Source of the DNA: Prevotella sp.
Lineage (GTDB): Bacteria > Bacteroidota > Bacteroidia > Bacteroidales > Bacteroidaceae
Direction: 5' to 3'
Assembly: GCA_017557405.1 (NCBI GenBank)
Contig: JAFYYV010000011.1
Location: forward strand, 1-36,395
Length of the DNA stretch: 36,395 nucleotides
Part shown: positions 1 to 9,076 of the stretch, piece after piece
Layout of the letters: each line of letters begins with the position of its first letter
How positions within the stretch are numbered: the first letter of the stretch is position 1
Notes under the pieces: generated by a model
The model's database searches: none
The model's input: the letters and a program-made list of their open reading frames with translations, nothing else
What the model was told of the DNA's origin: nothing
Position numbers and translations under genes: made by a program

Positions 1-135
1 ATATATTATAATAACCTATAGTAGAGGGAGGCATTTTGCACATGTGGAAGGTGCTTAATGTAGCAATGTAGCAATGTAGCAAAATGCCCTTCCGTCCTCC
101 TCGCCCCCTCGTTATTAAAATATTTTCACAATACT
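1..135 (+). repeat. Left copy of a terminal inverted block
   Basis: Bases 1-27 match the reverse complement of 36222-36248 at 26 of 27 positions, the first 15 being identical. Weaker similarity continues inward: an octamer tandem (AATGTAGC three times, 57-80) lies where the right copy has AATGTCAC repeats, and both copies end near a shared TTTCACAATACT. The block therefore looks like a diverged intergenic repeat present in opposite orientation at both window ends. What it is, and whether it continues beyond base 1, cannot be seen. Confidence 0.7.
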
Positions 136-264
136 TGGGAGAATTCACACTTTTCTGCTAGCTTCGTTTTGATTGCGCAAAAGACCAGCAATAACGCACT
201 CAAAACTGCGCGTTAGTGAGAGGAGAGCAGAATCACATTCTAACTATCCCGAACGTGAGCAGTT

Positions 265-350
265 TCGACGGCTATGAAATGACACCGTCAAAGCAGTGCA
301 ATGAGCGAGTCAAAGCTATGCAATGAGGCGGTCAAAGATGGCCTTTTGGG
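265..350 (+). repeat. 22-bp tandem array, left copy
   Basis: Units start at 265, 287, 309 and 331, exactly 22 bases apart. The pattern is GTCAAAG, six variable bases, AATGAG, three variable bases; the first unit is degenerate and the last is cut short after ATGGCC. The variable hexamers here are CTATGA, CAGTGC, CTATGC and ATGGCC. Two more arrays with the same pattern and period occur at 21851-21938 and 36021-36086. There are no spacers, so it is not a CRISPR. Function unknown. Confidence 0.85.
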
Positions 351-374
351 TTGTAAAGATTTTTTACCATGAAA

Positions 375-406
375 TTTGGAACATTGAAAATAATTATATA
401 TCTTTG
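375..406 (+). promoter_or_regulatory. Orphan Bacteroidetes-type promoter
   Basis: A TTTG at 375-378 is followed after 20 bases by TATCTTTG at 399-406, a perfect match to the Bacteroidetes -33/-7 consensus, predicting a transcript start near 413. No credible gene follows until 889, which has its own promoter. The surrounding bases (AAATTTGGA upstream, ATGTAAAT downstream) recur at the inward-facing promoter at 35920-35951 with identical spacing. Confidence 0.55.
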
Positions 407-435
407 CAATGTAAATGGATGAGGGATGATGGATG

Positions 436-579
436 AACCAACGGTCGCTGTTCGTGAAGCGAGGGAAAGCAATGGAATAGGGATAATTGACAATGACATT
501 TTAGCTATGGGCGCCGGCAAGAATGATCAATGTTCAATGGTCAACCAACGGTCTCTGTCGCAAAGCGGGGAAAGAAATG
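436..579 (+). repeat. Direct repeat pair, about 38 bp
   Basis: Copy one (436-474) and copy two (543-579) both begin AACCAACGGTC and share CTGT, AAGCG, GGGAAAG and AATG in the same order, with one two-base gap and a few substitutions. The offset of 107 bases is not a multiple of three, so the copies would be read in different frames; this argues for a non-coding element. Both lie in the predicted transcript of the promoter at 375-406. Confidence 0.6.
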
Positions 580-798
580 TTCAATAATCTGAACTCCTAC
601 ACTCCTGAAACACAAAAGTGTGCACACCACTAGAGAGTATTAACTAAATTAATCACTAACCGAGCTCTTTGAAATGATTTTTACAACCCCCGCAATAAAA
701 AAAACATCGCAAGTGCCTGATTCTGCGGTCTTAAGGGCTTTGTTCAAGCATAATTTGCGAATACTTTCGCCTCAGAAGTGTTTTTTTAAGAAAAAACA

Positions 799-828
799 TT
801 GATATTTTCGAAAAAATGTTTATTTTTG
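799..828 (+). promoter_or_regulatory. Promoter of the RND efflux operon
   Basis: TTG at 799-801 is followed after 19 bases by TATTTTTG at 821-828, fitting the Bacteroidetes consensus TAnnTTTG. The predicted start near 835 gives a leader of about 54 bases before the adaptor gene at 889. No further promoter of this quality was seen between the genes up to 12482. Confidence 0.6.
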
Positions 829-888
829 CCGAGGACTTAGTAACGCTATTATTTTAAGCTAAAACAGAAACAATCTAATTATACAGAC

Positions 889-2064
889 ATGAGAAAGAAA
901 AATGCTTTGATGTGGGCAGTGGTGATTGGCACGATGATCAGTGGTCTGACAGCGTGCGGACTGGACATGCCCAAGGAGACGAAAACATCGTACGAGACGA
1001 TGACGGTGAAGAAACAGGATATCACGCTACCTATGAAATTCAGTGCCAAACTGAAAGGTCAGTCTGATGTGACAATTTCGCCTCAGGTGAGCGGTCAGCT
1101 GATGAGAATCGCCGTTGCTGAAGGTCAGCGGGTGAGCAGGGGTCAGGTGCTTTTCGTGATCGACTCCCGTAATGCTCAGCATGAGGTGGAGGCCGCCCGT
1201 GCCAACCTGCAGGCTGCACAGGCCAACCTCACGGCTGCACAAGCTCAAGCCAACAGCGCCAAGTTGGAGTATGAAAGCAACAAGAACTTGTACGACAAGA
1301 AGATTGTCAGCAGTTATATGCTTGAGAATTCCCGTAACAGCTACAACCAGGCTCAGGCAGCTGTCAGCCAAGCGAGGGCTTCGGTTTCGCAGGCCCAGTC
1401 GGCTGTTAACCGTGCCAGGGTGAACCTCGGTTTCTGCACCATCACGGCGCCTGTAACGGGCGTCATCGGTGAGATTCTTGTACGTCCAGGCGACCAAGTT
1501 TCACCAGCCACCCAACTGACCGTCCTCAGTGGCAACACGACGATGGATGCGGAGTTCTCGGTGACTGAGGCCCTCATCGAGGCGCAGGTGCAGTCGGGTT
1601 TGACTGAGAGCGACAGGGCGAAACACATTGCTGAGCTTCCCGAGGTGACGTTCGTGATGAAAAACGGTACGGAGTATCCCCACAAGGGGCGTATTACCAG
1701 CCTGACTGGTGTGGTGGACGCCGCTACTGGCTCACTGGGTGCAAAGGCATCGTTCCCCAATCCCGACGGACATCTCTTCTCGGGTGTGCAGGGCACCGTG
1801 GTGCTTCCGTTGGAGCAGAAGGCCGTGATGGTGATTCCGCAGGCTGCCGTAGTGCGCCTGCAGGACAAGTCGCTGGTATATAAAGTGAAGCCCGACAACA
1901 CGGCTACTGCCGTCACTGTGACGACGCAGGACGCCGGCAACGGTAAGGACGTCATTGTGACGAGCGGATTGAACGTCGGCGACAAGATTGTGACTGTCGG
2001 AGCGAACAACGTACAGGAAGGTGAACAAGTGTTGTTCCCTGAAGCATCGAAAAACGAGAAGTAA
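889..2064 (+). CDS. RND efflux periplasmic adaptor (AcrA/MexA family lipoprotein)
   Basis: This 391-residue protein is the periplasmic adaptor (membrane fusion protein) that links an inner-membrane RND pump to an outer-membrane channel. The first 23 residues form a lipoprotein signal with lipobox LTAC and lipidated Cys23. Residues about 65-95 form the first lipoyl half (VAEGQRVSRGQVL), followed by a long Ala/Gln-rich coiled-coil hairpin (about 95-175) and the second lipoyl half (APVTGVIGEILVRPGDQV, about 185-205); the beta-barrel and membrane-proximal parts follow. Length and order are normal for the family. It is the first gene of the cluster, preceded by a good promoter, and ends three bases before the pump gene. 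The substrate cannot be told from sequence. Family assignment is firm. Confidence 0.95.
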   Translation: MRKKNALMWAVVIGTMISGLTACGLDMPKETKTSYETMTVKKQDITLPMKFSAKLKGQSDVTISPQVSGQLMRIAVAEGQRVSRGQVLFVIDSRNAQHEVEAARANLQAAQANLTAAQAQANSAKLEYESNKNLYDKKIVSSYMLENSRNSYNQAQAAVSQARASVSQAQSAVNRARVNLGFCTITAPVTGVIGEILVRPGDQVSPATQLTVLSGNTTMDAEFSVTEALIEAQVQSGLTESDRAKHIAELPEVTFVMKNGTEYPHKGRITSLTGVVDAATGSLGAKASFPNPDGHLFSGVQGTVVLPLEQKAVMVIPQAAVVRLQDKSLVYKVKPDNTATAVTVTTQDAGNGKDVIVTSGLNVGDKIVTVGANNVQEGEQVLFPEASKNEK

Positions 2065-2067
2065 ACC

Positions 2068-5000
2068 ATGAAGGGAAACATTTTCATCAACAGATACGTG
2101 ATGGCATGTGCCATCTCTATCGTGATAGCGTTGGTGGGCTTCATCTGCATGAAGTCGCTGCCTATCGAGCAATATCCGAACATCGCTCCGCCCACGGTGC
2201 GTGTGATTACCAGCTATACGGGTGCCGATGCTAACACTATCATGAAGTCGGTGGTGCAGCCGCTGGAGGAGAACATCAACGGTGTGCCCGACATGACCTA
2301 CATGACCTCGTCGGCTTCGTCGTCGGGCGATGTCAGCATCGTGGTCTATTTCAAACAGGGTGCCGACCCCGACATTGCTGCGGTGAACGTGCAGAACCGC
2401 GTGAGTCGTGCCACGGCCTTGCTGCCTGCTGAAGTGACCAAGGTGGGTGTGCAGGTGATGAAGCAGCAGAGCAACATCCTGCAGATAGGAGCCATCAGGA
2501 GCGTGGACGGCAAGTATGATGACGACTTCGTGGCCAACTACATCGACATCAACCTGAAACCGCGTCTGATGCGTATCACTGGCGTGGGCGACGTGATGTC
2601 ATTGGGTAACACCTATGCCCTGCGCATCTGGCTGAAGCCCGATGTGATGGCGCAATATGGATTGGAACCGAACGACGTGTTTGCAGCTATCGGCGGCCAG
2701 AGCTTCGTGGCTGCCACGGGTTCGCTGGGCGCTCAGTCGGAGAATGCCTACCAATATACGATGGAGTACAAGGGTACGTTGAAGTCCATCGAGGAGTTCA
2801 ACGACATCGTGCTCAAAACCAGCGACGGCGGCCATCTGTTGCATCTGAGCGATGTGGCTGACGTGGAAATTGGCGCCATGAGCTACAACTTCATCTCGAA
2901 CATCGGCGGCAAGCCGGGTACCATCTTCATGGTGTTCCAGGCTCCGGGTGCCAATGCCACCGAGGTGAACGCCCGTATCAACCAGCTCTATGAAGACCTG
3001 AAGCCCATGATGCCTGCCGGATTGGAATTCGTGAAGCTCGAGACTTCGGATGACTTCCTCTATGCTGCCATCGGCAACGTGGTTGAGACGCTCATCATCG
3101 CTATTATCTTGGTGATTCTCGTGGTGTTCTTCTTCTTGCAGAACTTCAAGGCCACGATTATCCCCTCTATCTCGATTATCGTTTCTCTATTGGGAACCTT
3201 TGCCATCGTCTCGCTGGCTGGATTCTCGCTCAATATTCTGACGCTATTCGCGCTAGTGTTGGCCATCGGAACGGTGGTCGACGATGCCATTGTGGTGGTC
3301 GAGGCGGTCATGGCGAAGATGGAGGGTGGTATCACCAATGCCAAGGAAGCCACCCGCGAGGCTATGAACGATGTGTCGGTGGCTGTCGTCTCGTGTACGC
3401 TGGTCTTCATGGCCGTGTTCATTCCCGTGGCCTTCATGCCCGGTACGTCGGGTTCGTTCTTCACCCAGTTCGGTGTGACAATTGCTTCGGCCGTTGGTCT
3501 GTCGTGCGTTTCTGCTCTGACGCTCTGCCCCGCCCTCTGTGCCATCATGCTGAAGATTACAGAGAAGGAAAGCGAGCGTAAGAGTCTGACTTATTATACG
3601 AAGAAAGCCTATACCACCAGCTATAACGCCATCTACAGGAAGTATTCCAAGAGCGTGCAGAAGTTCATCAAGCGCCCCGTGCTGGCATGGAGTCTGCTGG
3701 CTGTAGCTGCCGTGCTGCTCATCTTCTTCATGAAGAACCTGCCTTCAGGCCTTGTGCCTCAGGAGGACCAGGGCGTTATACTCGCCGAAATCCGTGCTCC
3801 GGAAGGTACCACACTCCATGAGACGCGTGAGATTGTGAAGAAAGTGGAGGCAAAGGTGCAGGAGATTCCCGAGATGGAGAGCTTTGCAACGGCTTGCGGC
3901 TACGGTATGATGTCGGGTTCGGGTTCCAACTATGCCACCTTGATTATCCGTTTGAAGACTTGGGAAGAGCGTTCTGGCTTCAACCATTACGTTGACATGG
4001 TCATCGGACGCCTGTATTTTGCCTGCAAGGAAATCAAGAACGTGCAGGTGATGCCGTTCCAGTTGCCGCAGGTGCCTGGCTACGGATCGAACAACAGCGT
4101 GAACTTGGTGTTGCAAGATCTGAACGACGGTGACCTGTCTGAGTTTGCCAAATTGGCCACCAACTTCCTGACCAAGCTGGGCGAGCGTCCTGAAATCAGT
4201 ATGGCCATGACGTCATATTCTGAGCGCTTCCCGAAATATCAGGTCGATGTTGATGCCACCCAGTGCGATCGTGCTGGTGTGACGCCTGCCGCTGTGCTGA
4301 GGACTCTTGGTTCCTATTGCGGTGGTTCTTACGTTGGCAACTTCAACCAGTTCGGTAAGGTTTACCGTATCATGGCTAGTGCCTCGCCTGAGTATCGCCT
4401 CGACCCATCGGCGCTGAACAATATCTTCGTGAAGGTGCGTGGCGGAAAAATGGCTCCTATCTCGGAGTTCGTTACGCTGAAGGATGTTGTAGGTACGTCG
4501 AGCGTTGAGCACTTCAACCTGTTCCAGAGCATCACCTGCTTCGTGCAGGCCGCTGGTGGATACACTGAGGGCGACGCCCATAAGGTAATTGCCGAGGTGT
4601 TCAAGGAGACCATGCCTAATGGTTATAGTTACGAATACAGCGGCATGTCGCGCGAATTGGAGGAGGCTTCTGGTTCGAATACTACAGCTCTTATCTATAT
4701 CATTTGTATCATTCTCATCTATCTTATCCTCGCCTCGCTCTACAACTCGTGGTTCACACCATGGGCTGTGCTGCTCAGCGTGCCGTTCGGATTGATGGGA
4801 GCCTTTGTCTGTGCTTATCTGGGTTCACTGATCCACTTGCCAGGCATGGACAACAACATATACCTGCAGACGGGTGTCATTATGCTCATCGGTCTGCTCT
4901 CTAAGACAGCCATCCTGATTACGGAGTTTGCTTCTGAGCGCCGTGCCCAGGGCATGAGCATCCGCGATGCCGCTTTCGAGGCTTGTAAGGAGCGTCTGCG

Positions 5001-5268
5001 CCCCATCCTGATGACGGTGTTCACCATGATTGCTGGTATGATCCCGCTCATCATCGAGGGTGGTGCAGGTGCTAACGGTAACCGTGCCCTCGCCCTTGGC
5101 GTTGTGGGCGGTATGTCGGTAGGTACCGTGGCCTTGCTCTTTGTAGTCCCCGCCTTCTTCATCGTGTTCCAGAAACTGCACGAGAAGTATCAGGGCGGCA
5201 GCGTAGAAGAAGCAGTTGCTGAAGAAATAACTAAAGTAGACAATAATATAGAATCTGAAGAAAAATGA
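2068..5268 (+). CDS. RND efflux pump, inner-membrane subunit (AcrB/HAE1 family)
   Basis: A 1066-residue proton-driven transporter that exports hydrophobic or amphiphilic compounds through an adaptor and an outer-membrane channel. It opens with the usual first membrane helix and the LPIEQYPNIAPP motif (about residues 31-42). The proton-relay aspartates of helix 4 are visible as Asp405-Asp406 in GTVVDDAIVVVEAV, and the partner lysine lies in GLLSKTAILITEF of helix 10. Two large periplasmic loops separate the two six-helix halves, so the protein is full length. Its stop codon overlaps the start of the next gene (ATGA at 5265-5268), which implies translational coupling to the secreted protein rather than directly to the channel. 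Confidence 0.96.
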   Translation: MKGNIFINRYVMACAISIVIALVGFICMKSLPIEQYPNIAPPTVRVITSYTGADANTIMKSVVQPLEENINGVPDMTYMTSSASSSGDVSIVVYFKQGADPDIAAVNVQNRVSRATALLPAEVTKVGVQVMKQQSNILQIGAIRSVDGKYDDDFVANYIDINLKPRLMRITGVGDVMSLGNTYALRIWLKPDVMAQYGLEPNDVFAAIGGQSFVAATGSLGAQSENAYQYTMEYKGTLKSIEEFNDIVLKTSDGGHLLHLSDVADVEIGAMSYNFISNIGGKPGTIFMVFQAPGANATEVNARINQLYEDLKPMMPAGLEFVKLETSDDFLYAAIGNVVETLIIAIILVILVVFFFLQNFKATIIPSISIIVSLLGTFAIVSLAGFSLNILTLFALVLAIGTVVDDAIVVVEAVMAKMEGGITNAKEATREAMNDVSVAVVSCTLVFMAVFIPVAFMPGTSGSFFTQFGVTIASAVGLSCVSALTLCPALCAIMLKITEKESERKSLTYYTKKAYTTSYNAIYRKYSKSVQKFIKRPVLAWSLLAVAAVLLIFFMKNLPSGLVPQEDQGVILAEIRAPEGTTLHETREIVKKVEAKVQEIPEMESFATACGYGMMSGSGSNYATLIIRLKTWEERSGFNHYVDMVIGRLYFACKEIKNVQVMPFQLPQVPGYGSNNSVNLVLQDLNDGDLSEFAKLATNFLTKLGERPEISMAMTSYSERFPKYQVDVDATQCDRAGVTPAAVLRTLGSYCGGSYVGNFNQFGKVYRIMASASPEYRLDPSALNNIFVKVRGGKMAPISEFVTLKDVVGTSSVEHFNLFQSITCFVQAAGGYTEGDAHKVIAEVFKETMPNGYSYEYSGMSRELEEASGSNTTALIYIICIILIYLILASLYNSWFTPWAVLLSVPFGLMGAFVCAYLGSLIHLPGMDNNIYLQTGVIMLIGLLSKTAILITEFASERRAQGMSIRDAAFEACKERLRPILMTVFTMIAGMIPLIIEGGAGANGNRALALGVVGGMSVGTVALLFVVPAFFIVFQKLHEKYQGGSVEEAVAEEITKVDNNIESEEK

Positions 5269-8200
5269 AAAAAACTATTTATTTAAAATCTTTCCTGCTG
5301 CTATGCCTATTTTTAGCAGGGGTTGTTAACGCCCATGCAGATGGTTATGATTATGATTGTGTGAAGGTTACCGACCTTTCACAGTTAGAAGGTGGCGAAA
5401 CTGTACTTTTGGTAGATCAGAGTAAAAAACTCGCTCTATCACCCCGTGGTGAAACCTATGGTTTAAAAGGTGTAGAAATAGCCATCGACGAAGATAATGT
5501 TATAAGAAACATGCCTGCTAATATAATATGGACTATAGAAAATCCAGGCTACAATTCGTTCTCTTTAAAAAATAATGGCGATTATCTTTGGGGCAGTTTG
5601 ACAACTAACAGCGTCAGCGTGTCGAATAGTTCTACTGATGCCACGAATGAGTTTAAACTGGATTATAATTATGGTGCAGATAGCGGCAAGTTGTATTATG
5701 AAGGTAATCAAGGCCCCGCTTATTTTAGTTGGAGCGCAAACGAGGATAAGTTGATTGTTATTGGTGATAATACCGAAGACAACTTCACCCTTTACAAAAT
5801 AACAGTAAAGAATTATGTAAAATGGAAACTGGTTGACGGAATTAATGTCACCGCCAGTAAAAACGACTTGGTGGCGATTGTAGACACGAACACGGGCATG
5901 GCCATGAGTAACGACAAGGGCGACAAAGCACCAGATGCCGTGGCAGTGACATTGAATGACGACAAGGACCGACTTCTGGGCGAAGTGCCTGAAAAATTGC
6001 AGTGGTCATTATCATGGGGGACAGATCGCTGGTTCAGTCTTGAAGCAACCGACGGTAATCTCTATGCCGACAGCGATGGGCTGAAGGTCGGCAAAGACAA
6101 ACAGTGCGAATTCATGCCGACCACCATAGATGGCGTCAAATATATGCGAGTATCTGTAAATTCAACGGATTATCTCGCAGGCGTGGAAGCAAGCATGTTC
6201 AGCAACACTTGGATACTGAAAGAGCTGAAGAACAACAAGCCCGATGATAAGGTGAAGGATACCCGCTTTGCTATCTTCAAGAAGATAGAGGATCCCCAGA
6301 AAATTGTTAATATAGAGTTACCCGAATACTACAACTATGATTTTAACAAAGTAAGCGATTATCCCTTGGCCGAGTATGATTTCAATGAAAAAGTCGCTAT
6401 CACAGGAGCGGATAAATCTGAAATAAAATGGAAGAGCAGTAATCCGGATGTAGCAGAAATCAACGCACAAGGCGCCATAACACTGAAAAAGCGTGGCACT
6501 ACGGTAATCACTGCTTACGTGGAAGAGGACACAGAGGACTATTATCACGACAAGGCTTCTGCCAAATGTACTGTGATTGTCGATGATAATAGAACGGCAG
6601 ATCTGGGTACTATTCGTCATCCTTTAACTGTTAAAGAAGCCAAGGAATTGGCAGAGACAGGAGAAATTAAAATTGATAACGATATTGTAGTACTTACCTT
6701 GGAAGAAGGTGTCAACTACTACATCAAGGGCAAAGTGAGCAAGGTGAACTCCGGCATGATGGCCATGTTCGGCGACATGGATTTTGGAGAAATGATGGGC
6801 GGAAGCGGAAGCGGCATGAGTTTTGAAGATTCAATGGATGATATGGACTTCGATCCGGAAGATATGGAAGAATCGGGCTTCGACATGTCTTCCTTCGACA
6901 TGTCTTCCTTGGGCTTCGATCTGTCTGCCATGTTCGGCACCTCCGACAAAGTGACCTATTATATCTCTGATGATGGCACAAAAGACGGTCAGATGAAGGT
7001 AATCAATGGTTGTGGTACATTAACTAATCCCGGTACTGGCACAATGGAATTTAATCCAATTCCAAAACTGAGTCCTGGAGACTGCGTGGTAGTTTGCGGA
7101 CCACTGATTAATACCGAGGATACAAATATGTTCTCCAGTATGATGGGTGGTAATAACAGCGAAGAACCGAAAATGTCGGGGAAGGTTGATGAGATGAATT
7201 ACCTGGCTGTATATGACCCGACATTGCTTGTTGAGGATAAAGAGATATATGTCAACAAATCATTGAAAGTTGTAGATGGGGGTTATACCAACTATACATT
7301 GGAAAAAGGACTCTATTCTATAGATAATCTATTTAATAAATATGATGGATACTATGATGAGGTGAAAATTACTGACCTCAGCCAGATAAAGGAAGCCACC
7401 TTCAAGTCATCCGATGAGGATATTGTAAAGTGGGATGATGAAAAGAAGGAACTCGTCGGTGTCAACGAAGGTAAAGCCAAGATTACCGTCAAGGTAAAGG
7501 TGGTGCTGCAGGAAGCTGACGACCAAGCAGATCCGAAAGTCGAGGAGAAGTCCTACACCATGAAGCGCAAGTTCAAGGTTATCGTGAAGACGAGAGACCT
7601 TGACCCCGCTGGTTATTACGATGGTGAATGGAAACTGACAACGAGCCTTGACGATTTGAAAGAAGGTACCCGCCTTGTACTTGTCGGCACGAGAGTGAAG
7701 GAAGACAAGGAAACTGCCGAAAAGACTTATACTGACTACATGATGGTTGAAAACAACGCAATGATGGGTGGCGGCAAGAACGGCAGCAAGATTGAGTTCG
7801 ATGACTCCAATAAGGAAACGATTCCCAGTTCAACTGTTATTTCTAAAAAAGGCCTGGAGGTTGTTCTTGAACAGGCAGAGGATGGTACTTCTTGGTATCT
7901 CAATGTAGGTACAGACGAGAATGACACTCCGCTCTATCTTTATGCCTCCGTTAAAGAAGAATCTTCCAATACTGGGGACCAGCAATCTACTAGTACTACA
8001 GGCACTGGTGGTGGTGGATTCAACATGGATGAAATGATGGAAATGTTCAACCCAAGTTCAGGTTTGAAGGTAGGCACAAAGGAAGGAACCACCAGTAAAG
8101 TAGAAGGTGTTGATAGCTTAAAGGCTACTATCACCATTGCTGACAATATTGCCACCATCAAGTTCCCAGCGGTTCCTGACGACAAGAACAACACTATCAT

Positions 8201-9056
8201 GCTTTCCAGCTCGTTCGACATGGAATCCATGATGGAGATGTTTGGAGGTATGGGTGGAAATAAAGAAGAAGAGGAGAATCCCGATGAACCCACCGAAGAT
8301 GAACCCACCGAAGAAAAGAGCACCTTCGATATGGGGTCCTTCGACATGTTCATGGCTTCGTTCAACACCAAGAAATCTGGCGATGAACAACCGACAGTAG
8401 ACGAAGAAACTGGCGAAACGAAAGCTCCTAAGTGCTTCATGCCACGCATCTACCGCTTCGTACCTTATGCATCATACAAAACTGCCATTAGCTCAGCAGA
8501 ATGGAAGACCATCGTTTCCTACAAAGATGTGTCTGTTCCCGAAGATGTTGAAGCATACGTCGTGACGAAAGTTGTTCCGGGCGAGGATAGGAGCAAAGCC
8601 GTGCTGAAAGAAGTGGAAGACAAACAGCTGAAAGGCGGTGAGCCTTATCTGCTCCACAGCGCATCTGGAAACTATGAACTGACCTTGTTGACTCCTTACG
8701 CACCCGATGAACTTCCGGCTCCCGAAAAGAACCTGCTTTTGGTGAGCAACAAGCTGACTTCTAGTGAGAACAGCAACACTCCTATATATGTGCTCAGTAA
8801 CAAGAGCAATGGTGTAGGCTTCTACAAGTGGACAGGTGGAGAACTTGGTTCTGGTCGTGTATACCTGCCCATGGAAGCCAACGTGGAAGGAGCCGCTGGG
8901 TTCTGTGCCTTCTTTGCAGATGAAACTACAATCATCCAGACTATTGACAGTTCTGAGATGCCAGTTGGTCCTTATTACGACTTGCAAGGTCGCCGCGTAC
9001 TGAAGCCTACGAAGGGCGTTTATGTCGTGGACGGAAAGAAAGTTATTATTAAGTAA
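5265..9056 (+). CDS. Large secreted protein with Ig-like (BIG2-type) domains and Met-rich segments
   Basis: I do not recognise the function of this 1263-residue protein. It has a clear signal peptide (residues 1-26, ending NAHA). About residues 29-180, 187-345 and 785-905 look like three diverged copies of one beta-rich module beginning with a 'DL..G..v.lV' pattern. Ig-like BIG2-type stretches lie near 382-435 (SSNPDVAEINAQG) and 702-775 (SSDEDIVKWDDEKKELVGV). Three insertions (about 492-562, 915-935, 982-1035) are extremely rich in Met, Phe, Asp and Gly, with repeated MMEMF and FDMSSFDM. The C-terminus carries YDLQGRRV...KGVYVVDGKK, a motif widespread at the end of secreted Prevotella proteins. 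It overlaps the pump gene by four bases and is followed by a small peptide and the channel gene. Its first few hundred bases are visibly more AT-rich than the pump gene. Surface location is inferred. Confidence 0.9.
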   Translation: MKKTIYLKSFLLLCLFLAGVVNAHADGYDYDCVKVTDLSQLEGGETVLLVDQSKKLALSPRGETYGLKGVEIAIDEDNVIRNMPANIIWTIENPGYNSFSLKNNGDYLWGSLTTNSVSVSNSSTDATNEFKLDYNYGADSGKLYYEGNQGPAYFSWSANEDKLIVIGDNTEDNFTLYKITVKNYVKWKLVDGINVTASKNDLVAIVDTNTGMAMSNDKGDKAPDAVAVTLNDDKDRLLGEVPEKLQWSLSWGTDRWFSLEATDGNLYADSDGLKVGKDKQCEFMPTTIDGVKYMRVSVNSTDYLAGVEASMFSNTWILKELKNNKPDDKVKDTRFAIFKKIEDPQKIVNIELPEYYNYDFNKVSDYPLAEYDFNEKVAITGADKSEIKWKSSNPDVAEINAQGAITLKKRGTTVITAYVEEDTEDYYHDKASAKCTVIVDDNRTADLGTIRHPLTVKEAKELAETGEIKIDNDIVVLTLEEGVNYYIKGKVSKVNSGMMAMFGDMDFGEMMGGSGSGMSFEDSMDDMDFDPEDMEESGFDMSSFDMSSLGFDLSAMFGTSDKVTYYISDDGTKDGQMKVINGCGTLTNPGTGTMEFNPIPKLSPGDCVVVCGPLINTEDTNMFSSMMGGNNSEEPKMSGKVDEMNYLAVYDPTLLVEDKEIYVNKSLKVVDGGYTNYTLEKGLYSIDNLFNKYDGYYDEVKITDLSQIKEATFKSSDEDIVKWDDEKKELVGVNEGKAKITVKVKVVLQEADDQADPKVEEKSYTMKRKFKVIVKTRDLDPAGYYDGEWKLTTSLDDLKEGTRLVLVGTRVKEDKETAEKTYTDYMMVENNAMMGGGKNGSKIEFDDSNKETIPSSTVISKKGLEVVLEQAEDGTSWYLNVGTDENDTPLYLYASVKEESSNTGDQQSTSTTGTGGGGFNMDEMMEMFNPSSGLKVGTKEGTTSKVEGVDSLKATITIADNIATIKFPAVPDDKNNTIMLSSSFDMESMMEMFGGMGGNKEEEENPDEPTEDEPTEEKSTFDMGSFDMFMASFNTKKSGDEQPTVDEETGETKAPKCFMPRIYRFVPYASYKTAISSAEWKTIVSYKDVSVPEDVEAYVVTKVVPGEDRSKAVLKEVEDKQLKGGEPYLLHSASGNYELTLLTPYAPDELPAPEKNLLLVSNKLTSSENSNTPIYVLSNKSNGVGFYKWTGGELGSGRVYLPMEANVEGAAGFCAFFADETTIIQTIDSSEMPVGPYYDLQGRRVLKPTKGVYVVDGKKVIIK

Positions 9057-9076
9057 ACAAGAAAATGGAGAGAAAA

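Larger units (their letters stand above)
1..888. other. Gene-free left end (888 bases)
   Basis: No convincing protein gene is visible in this stretch. It contains, in order, a terminal inverted block (1-135), a 22-bp tandem array (265-350), an orphan promoter (375-406), a pair of direct repeats (436-474 and 543-579) and the promoter of the efflux operon (799-828). Bases 580-798 show only AT-rich sequence with a weak hairpin near 600-625 and nothing else I can name. The density of repeats is much higher here than in the gene-bearing part of the window. Confidence 0.7.

Noticed and set aside
265-350. CRISPR array
   Set aside because: Units follow each other without spacers, are only 22 bases long, are degenerate, and no cas gene is present.
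332-520. A 62-residue minus-strand frame
   Set aside because: It overlaps the 22-bp array, the plus-strand promoter and the direct repeat, and the peptide resembles no family.
426-587. A 53-residue open frame after the orphan promoter
   Set aside because: It covers both copies of a direct repeat in different frames, has no recognisable protein features and no clear ribosome site.
1353-2195. A 280-codon minus-strand frame opposite the adaptor gene
   Set aside because: It is an antisense shadow across the adaptor-pump junction, both of which are clear family members.
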